Shown in pieces: positions 22,800 through 26,301 of a DNA stretch of 26,301 nt (positions are counted from its first letter, which is position 1; each line of letters starts with the position of its first letter). The notes beneath the pieces were generated by a model. The model made no database searches. It saw only the letters and a program-made list of their open reading frames with translations, and was not told the DNA's origin. A program made the position numbers and the translations under genes. Source of the DNA: a bacterium (GTDB lineage: Bacteria; Hydrogenedentota; Hydrogenedentia; Hydrogenedentiales; SLHB01); NCBI GenBank assembly GCA_024231375.1, contig JAAEQP010001470.1, forward strand, positions 1 to 26,301, given 5' to 3'.

Positions 22800-23399
22800 G
22801 TGAGTTTGTCTCGAAAGGACGAAATCCGGCGCGACCGACTCGAAGCGCGGCGGCAACTGTCCGCCATGGAAGCCGCCACGCGTAGCGCCGCCATTCTCGA
22901 GCGGCTGATGAACGTGGCCGTGTTCATCCACGCGGAAACGGTGCTCGCCTACGTGTCGTCAAAGGACAACGAAGTCGACACCCACGCGGCAATCCAGACC
23001 TTGTTGGCACGCGGCCGCCGGGTGCTCGTACCCGTGGCTCGGGATGGCGGCCTACTGGAATGGTCGGCTGTGAACGATCTGAATGAACTGGCGCCGTCAA
23101 CCTTCGGGATTCTGGAGCCCCGCGAGGAATGTCTCCGTTTGGAAACGCCGCGATCCGACGCCGTCGCCTTGGTGCCCGGCATCGCGTTCAGTCCCCAAGG
23201 CGGACGAATCGGCTACGGCGGCGGATACTACGACCGGTTTCTCGCCGGGTTCGATGGCGCAACCATCGGGCTGGCCTACGAACTGCAAATGGTGCGGAAC
23301 ATCCCCGTCGAGGCCCACGACCGGCTGGTGGGCATGGTGGTCACGGAATCGCGGGTGTACGCACCGGTCCCACAACTTGATTCCGGTCCTACAACCTGA
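22800..23399 (+). CDS. 5-formyltetrahydrofolate cyclo-ligase
   Basis: The 199-residue product has the family features: a basic N-terminus (SRKDEIRRDRLEARRQL) for phosphate binding, VLAYVSSKDNEVDT (about 48-61), and the signature PGIAFSPQGGRIGYGGGYYDRFL (about 125-147). The enzyme uses ATP to turn 5-formyl-tetrahydrofolate into 5,10-methenyl-tetrahydrofolate and is a cytoplasmic one-carbon housekeeping enzyme. The start is GTG at 22800, with TAGGAG seven bases upstream. It is divergent from the glycosyltransferase-like gene. The last dozen codons lie inside a 19-bp tandem repeat, so its C-terminal tail may have been created or replaced by repeat expansion. No ssrS-like 6S RNA is visible in the short upstream region. 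Confidence 0.93.
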   Translation: MSLSRKDEIRRDRLEARRQLSAMEAATRSAAILERLMNVAVFIHAETVLAYVSSKDNEVDTHAAIQTLLARGRRVLVPVARDGGLLEWSAVNDLNELAPSTFGILEPREECLRLETPRSDAVALVPGIAFSPQGGRIGYGGGYYDRFLAGFDGATIGLAYELQMVRNIPVEAHDRLVGMVVTESRVYAPVPQLDSGPTT

Positions 23400-23420
23400 G
23401 GCCGGTCCCACATTCGGGTT
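23364..23420 (+). repeat. Three tandem 19-bp repeats starting CCGGTCCCACA
   Basis: Units at 23364-23382, 23383-23401 and 23402-23420 share the 11-base head CCGGTCC(C/T)ACA, and the first two also share AACYTGA. The array runs through the cyclo-ligase stop codon (23397-23399). An inverted copy of GCCGGTCCCACA lies at 23503-23514, and a one-mismatch direct copy at 23567-23578. Confidence 0.7.
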
Positions 23421-23661
23421 GCAAAAGAGCGGGAGGGTATCCGCTTAGGGGGAACCAGGCTATGGTCTGTTCATCCGATCCGTCAGATATGGGGCCGGAC
23501 AGTGTGGGACCGGCGCCCCCGCCGGTCGGCCCATCCCCCGAGAGACCCAGGATGATCGGCGAGGGCGCCGGTCTCACACCGGATGGATCGTTTCTGGCCA
23601 GGCTCAACTGGTACCATGAGCGAACTGGCGGACTGACGGGATTACGAGAAAGGGGGATGAC
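23400..23661. repeat. 262-base gene-free region made of CCGGTCCCACA-type repeats
   Basis: No plausible gene is seen between the cyclo-ligase and the beta-propeller gene. The region holds the third tandem unit, an inverted 12-mer (23503-23514) perfectly complementary to 23401-23412, a hairpin with 8-bp arms GACCGGCG/CGCCGGTC and a CCCC loop (23508-23527), and another direct 12-mer (23567-23578). The promoter of the downstream gene must lie here, but I cannot place it. Confidence 0.5.
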
Positions 23662-26133
23662 ATGGGGATGGCAATGAAGGCACTGGCAATGTCAATCGCG
23701 GCAGGTCTGCTAACCACGGGTTCAGCGCGGGCCGCGGAAGCGGAACAACAGAGCACCTGGACCACGGACTACCGGTTCGGCGGGTGCGGCGGCCTCTATC
23801 TGCTCGCGGATCCTGGCGATCTGTGGATCGATATTGAGAAATCGGACCTGAACCGCGCGGGACGCACCACGTATCTCAGAGCGATTCTGTTCGGGCCGGA
23901 CCGCCGTGTCATTGATGAGCAGCTCATCCCTGATGTTCCCGGCAAGGGTGAGCCCGGCCCCGTCCAACGAATACGGTTTGCCACGACCGTTACCCAACCC
24001 GGCGTGTATGGCGTGAACGTCACCGTGTCGACGGACCGGTATGGTCAGGATATCGCCTGGGGTTTCCGCACCAACTGCAAGCACTACCTTATCGAAACGT
24101 CGCGCGGGCATCGGGACGCGCGCCATGAGGAGCCGCTGGTGCTGCTGAACCCGGATGTGGCCGGCGAAATCTGTTTCATGCCCCGCGACGCAGCCATCGA
24201 ACTCAACGTGACGAACATGCCCAAGGGCGTGGGAACCCTGACCGTGGTCGATGCCACGGGAAACGAACTGGCCACGCTGGCCGTGTCGGACAAGGGTGAA
24301 GCGGCCCACGCATTCGCCGCCGGCGCGCGCGAGCACACGCCGTGGCGGCTACGCCTGCCCAAGTTTCAAGCCGTGGTACACATCGATGGCGTGACGCGGT
24401 GGACCAAGGAGGAACCCTTCGACGCGTTGTCCCTGTGGACGCCCAATGCAGAATCATGGTTTCCGTTTCATGGCAACCGGTGGCTGCTGACGCCGTATTC
24501 GCGCACGGTCTACGGCGAACCGGGTATGGAAGGAACGGCCCAGTTCCGTCTGCACAACAACGGCCCTGCAGAGAAGAGGGTGAAACTTGCTCTCATGTTC
24601 TTAGGCCGCCTTGTGGGCGACGACCCCGCGAAAGAGCCGGTCGAATTCGTCACTGAGATCCCAACACATGTGCCTTGGGTGGATCCGCCTTGGCCGGTCT
24701 CGCTGAGCGCGGACACGGTGACACTCAAGCCCGGCAAGGCCGCCGATATCACGTTGTCGTATCGCGTGCCGGACGAAGGCGACCAGTGGGTGTGCCGGGT
24801 GCGCGCCGCCGCGGACGACGGATTCCAGACCTACGCGACCTTCGAATTGCGCCGAGGCGAAGCGCCTGCGGAACAGCCGCTGTCCATCCCCCACCTACTG
24901 AAACCCTACGACCACGAAAACGCACGCCTCGGGTATGCGCCGGCGTATCCGTTGGCCAACGAGATGTACTTCGACGCAGAGAACCGGCCGGCTGTTTCCG
25001 CGAAGAACGGCATCCACGTGTTGCGCGCGGGTGGCTGGGAAGAACGGACGCAGGCCGCGTTGCCGGACGGCAAGGAGATTCCCTTTAGTCCGGCCATGTC
25101 CAAGGTGGCGTTTGACCGCGACAACGGCGTGTACACAATCGGCCACTGGCGGGGAATACCGGGGTTCATCTATTCGACCGACGGTGGCGCAACCTTCGCC
25201 GCCTCTCCCATCCCCGGCAATGGCGGATTCGATATCGAACAGTTCTCAGGCCACAACCTGCCCGATGGTCCGCCGCCATTCGTCCGTGTCGTACGCACTG
25301 CCAAGGATCCGAAGCTCATGTGGCGCAGCCTGAACGATCTGGCCCTGTTTGTGCCCGAGAAGAAGACCGACGGCACGATAGTCGTCGGCGAACCGGTCCT
25401 GTTGACCAAGAAGTGCATCGGATTCTCGACCCATTCGGGCATCCCGTCATCCGTGGTGTCGCGCGGGTCCAGAGTCCACGTCGCCTGGGGTGAAGCCACC
25501 GAACCCGACGCCAAGGCGCCGGGTGTGCCCACCTACGTGGCGACCTACGACCGCGAGACCGGCGAAGTCAGCGAACCGGCCTTGGTAGGCTACGGGCCGC
25601 CCGCGAACGACGTACACAACACGCCCTGCATCACCATGGACAGCAAAGGTTATCTCCACGTGTTGGTAGGCACCCACGGCCGCGCGTTTCGGTATGCGCG
25701 GTCGCTGGAACCCAACGACGCCGCAGGCGGTTGGACCGAGTCAAAGGAACTGGGACCAGGTCTGCGTCAAACCTACGTGGGCCTCGTGTGCGACCAAGAC
25801 GACGCGTTGCACGTGGTGTTCCGGCTGTGGTTCAGCGACGACACGTATTTTCCAGCGGGCACCTACGCCACCTTGTCCTACATGAGCAAACGGCCTGGCG
25901 AACCGTGGACCAACCCGCGTCCCCTGGTCGTGGCGGCGTTCACCGACTACAGCATCTTCTACCACCGCCTCACCATCGACCGCGCAGGCCGGCTGTTTCT
26001 GTCCTACGACTACTGGTCCACCTACTGGTTCTATCGCACCGACCACGTGGGCACCCGCCGCGCGCTGATGATGTCGCCGGATGGCGGGGACACGTGGAAA
26101 CTGGCAGGGAGTGACGACATCGCGGTGAAGTAG
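23662..26133 (+). CDS. Secreted BNR-type beta-propeller protein
   Basis: The 823-residue product starts with a signal peptide (residues 1-24, cleavage near ARA-A), so it is exported. Residues about 30-400 are beta-rich and include Ig-like or sandwich segments (VYGVNVTVSTD, and a later GTAQFRLHNNGPAEKRVKLAL). From about 420 to the end the sequence looks like a BNR/sialidase-type propeller: repeated blades with YSTDGGATF (about 510-518), a D-x-x-G pattern in FDRDNG, MDSKGYLHVLVGTH, DQDDALHVVFRLW and IDRAGRLFLSYDYW, and a final MSPDGGDTW. Such BNR_4-like proteins include polysaccharide lyases and glycan-binding proteins, but no catalytic residues can be fixed here. The ATG at 23662 has AGGGGG about five bases upstream; an ATG two codons later is also possible. 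A strong hairpin follows the stop by 58 bases. Confidence 0.75.
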   Translation: MGMAMKALAMSIAAGLLTTGSARAAEAEQQSTWTTDYRFGGCGGLYLLADPGDLWIDIEKSDLNRAGRTTYLRAILFGPDRRVIDEQLIPDVPGKGEPGPVQRIRFATTVTQPGVYGVNVTVSTDRYGQDIAWGFRTNCKHYLIETSRGHRDARHEEPLVLLNPDVAGEICFMPRDAAIELNVTNMPKGVGTLTVVDATGNELATLAVSDKGEAAHAFAAGAREHTPWRLRLPKFQAVVHIDGVTRWTKEEPFDALSLWTPNAESWFPFHGNRWLLTPYSRTVYGEPGMEGTAQFRLHNNGPAEKRVKLALMFLGRLVGDDPAKEPVEFVTEIPTHVPWVDPPWPVSLSADTVTLKPGKAADITLSYRVPDEGDQWVCRVRAAADDGFQTYATFELRRGEAPAEQPLSIPHLLKPYDHENARLGYAPAYPLANEMYFDAENRPAVSAKNGIHVLRAGGWEERTQAALPDGKEIPFSPAMSKVAFDRDNGVYTIGHWRGIPGFIYSTDGGATFAASPIPGNGGFDIEQFSGHNLPDGPPPFVRVVRTAKDPKLMWRSLNDLALFVPEKKTDGTIVVGEPVLLTKKCIGFSTHSGIPSSVVSRGSRVHVAWGEATEPDAKAPGVPTYVATYDRETGEVSEPALVGYGPPANDVHNTPCITMDSKGYLHVLVGTHGRAFRYARSLEPNDAAGGWTESKELGPGLRQTYVGLVCDQDDALHVVFRLWFSDDTYFPAGTYATLSYMSKRPGEPWTNPRPLVVAAFTDYSIFYHRLTIDRAGRLFLSYDYWSTYWFYRTDHVGTRRALMMSPDGGDTWKLAGSDDIAVK

Positions 26134-26191
26134 CGCAAGATATGGACGGAGTCGTCCAGGTCTGAGCGGCCCGAATATGCCCTGTATGAAC

Positions 26192-26225
26192 GCCCCACGC
26201 GGTGTCACCCAACACCGCGTGGGGC
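26192..26225 (+). terminator. 14-bp perfect hairpin after the beta-propeller gene
   Basis: GCCCCACGCGGTGT (26192-26205) and its exact complement (26212-26225) flank a 6-base loop. The stem is very stable, but no T-run follows, so it may terminate with help or protect the mRNA end. The remaining bases to 26301 hold no recognisable feature. Confidence 0.6.
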
Positions 26226-26301
26226 ATGTAGCAAGCGGCCCGTAGCCCCCAATGACTCCAGGCAGGACGTGCCTACCGGCCTGTTACGCCCGGCGTCCTC
26301 C

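Noticed and set aside
23364..23420. Possible CRISPR array
   Set aside because: The units are 19 bp and directly adjacent with no spacers, so this is an ordinary tandem repeat.
23462..23677. 71-residue open frame before the beta-propeller gene
   Set aside because: It is mostly translated repeat DNA (proline-rich), overlaps the real start at 23662 and lacks a ribosome site.

Overview
The window is GC-rich bacterial DNA from a diderm (Gram-negative-type) organism: it encodes L-ring and P-ring flagellar proteins and a sulfatase-like lipoprotein. The mix of a DUF4838 glycosidase-like protein, a large GH2 glycosidase, a sulfatase-like lipoprotein, a BNR-type beta-propeller protein and a flagellar operon is typical of Hydrogenedentota, Planctomycetota or other PVC/FCB-like bacteria. 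I favour Hydrogenedentota, but that is inference from gene content only. I saw no rRNA, tRNA, CRISPR array or transposase gene.

Layout. 1-1442 (-): secreted DUF4838 protein, cut by the left edge. 1610-2503 (+): class I aldolase of the DapA/NanA family. 2620-3796 (-): a mazG-sanA pair. 3871-4089 (+): a 72-aa zinc-ribbon protein. 4267-4968 (+): HAD hydrolase. 5186-12568 (-): GH2 glycosidase, sulfatase-like lipoprotein, SDR oxidoreductase and DUF456 membrane protein, separated by gaps. 12697-13578 (+): DUF89 protein, probably starting at TTG.

13826-20186 (-): a compact flagellar operon reading flgF-flgG-flgA-flgH-flgI-flgJ-flgN-flgL, which builds the distal rod, the L and P rings and the hook-filament junction. 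The flgK gene normally found between flgN and flgL is absent. A near-perfect sigma-54 promoter lies about 200 bases upstream of flgF. Upstream on the same strand (20529-22709) is a three-part protein (GT-B glycosyltransferase-like, methyltransferase-like, TPR), a candidate for glycosylating a surface structure, possibly flagellin. 22800-23399 (+): 5-formyltetrahydrofolate cyclo-ligase. 23662-26133 (+): secreted beta-propeller protein.

Non-coding structure is the other notable theme. All three convergent gene junctions hold palindromic DNA. Two of them carry related elements of about 155-160 bp with conserved arms and unrelated palindromic cores. A cluster of CCGGTCCCACA repeats overlaps the end of the cyclo-ligase gene, a 200-bp segment bounded by perfect 14-bp inverted repeats lies upstream of the sulfatase-like gene, and a REP-like CCCTCTCCC hairpin lies beyond the DUF456 gene. 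Many long open frames opposite the real genes are GC-bias shadows and were left out.
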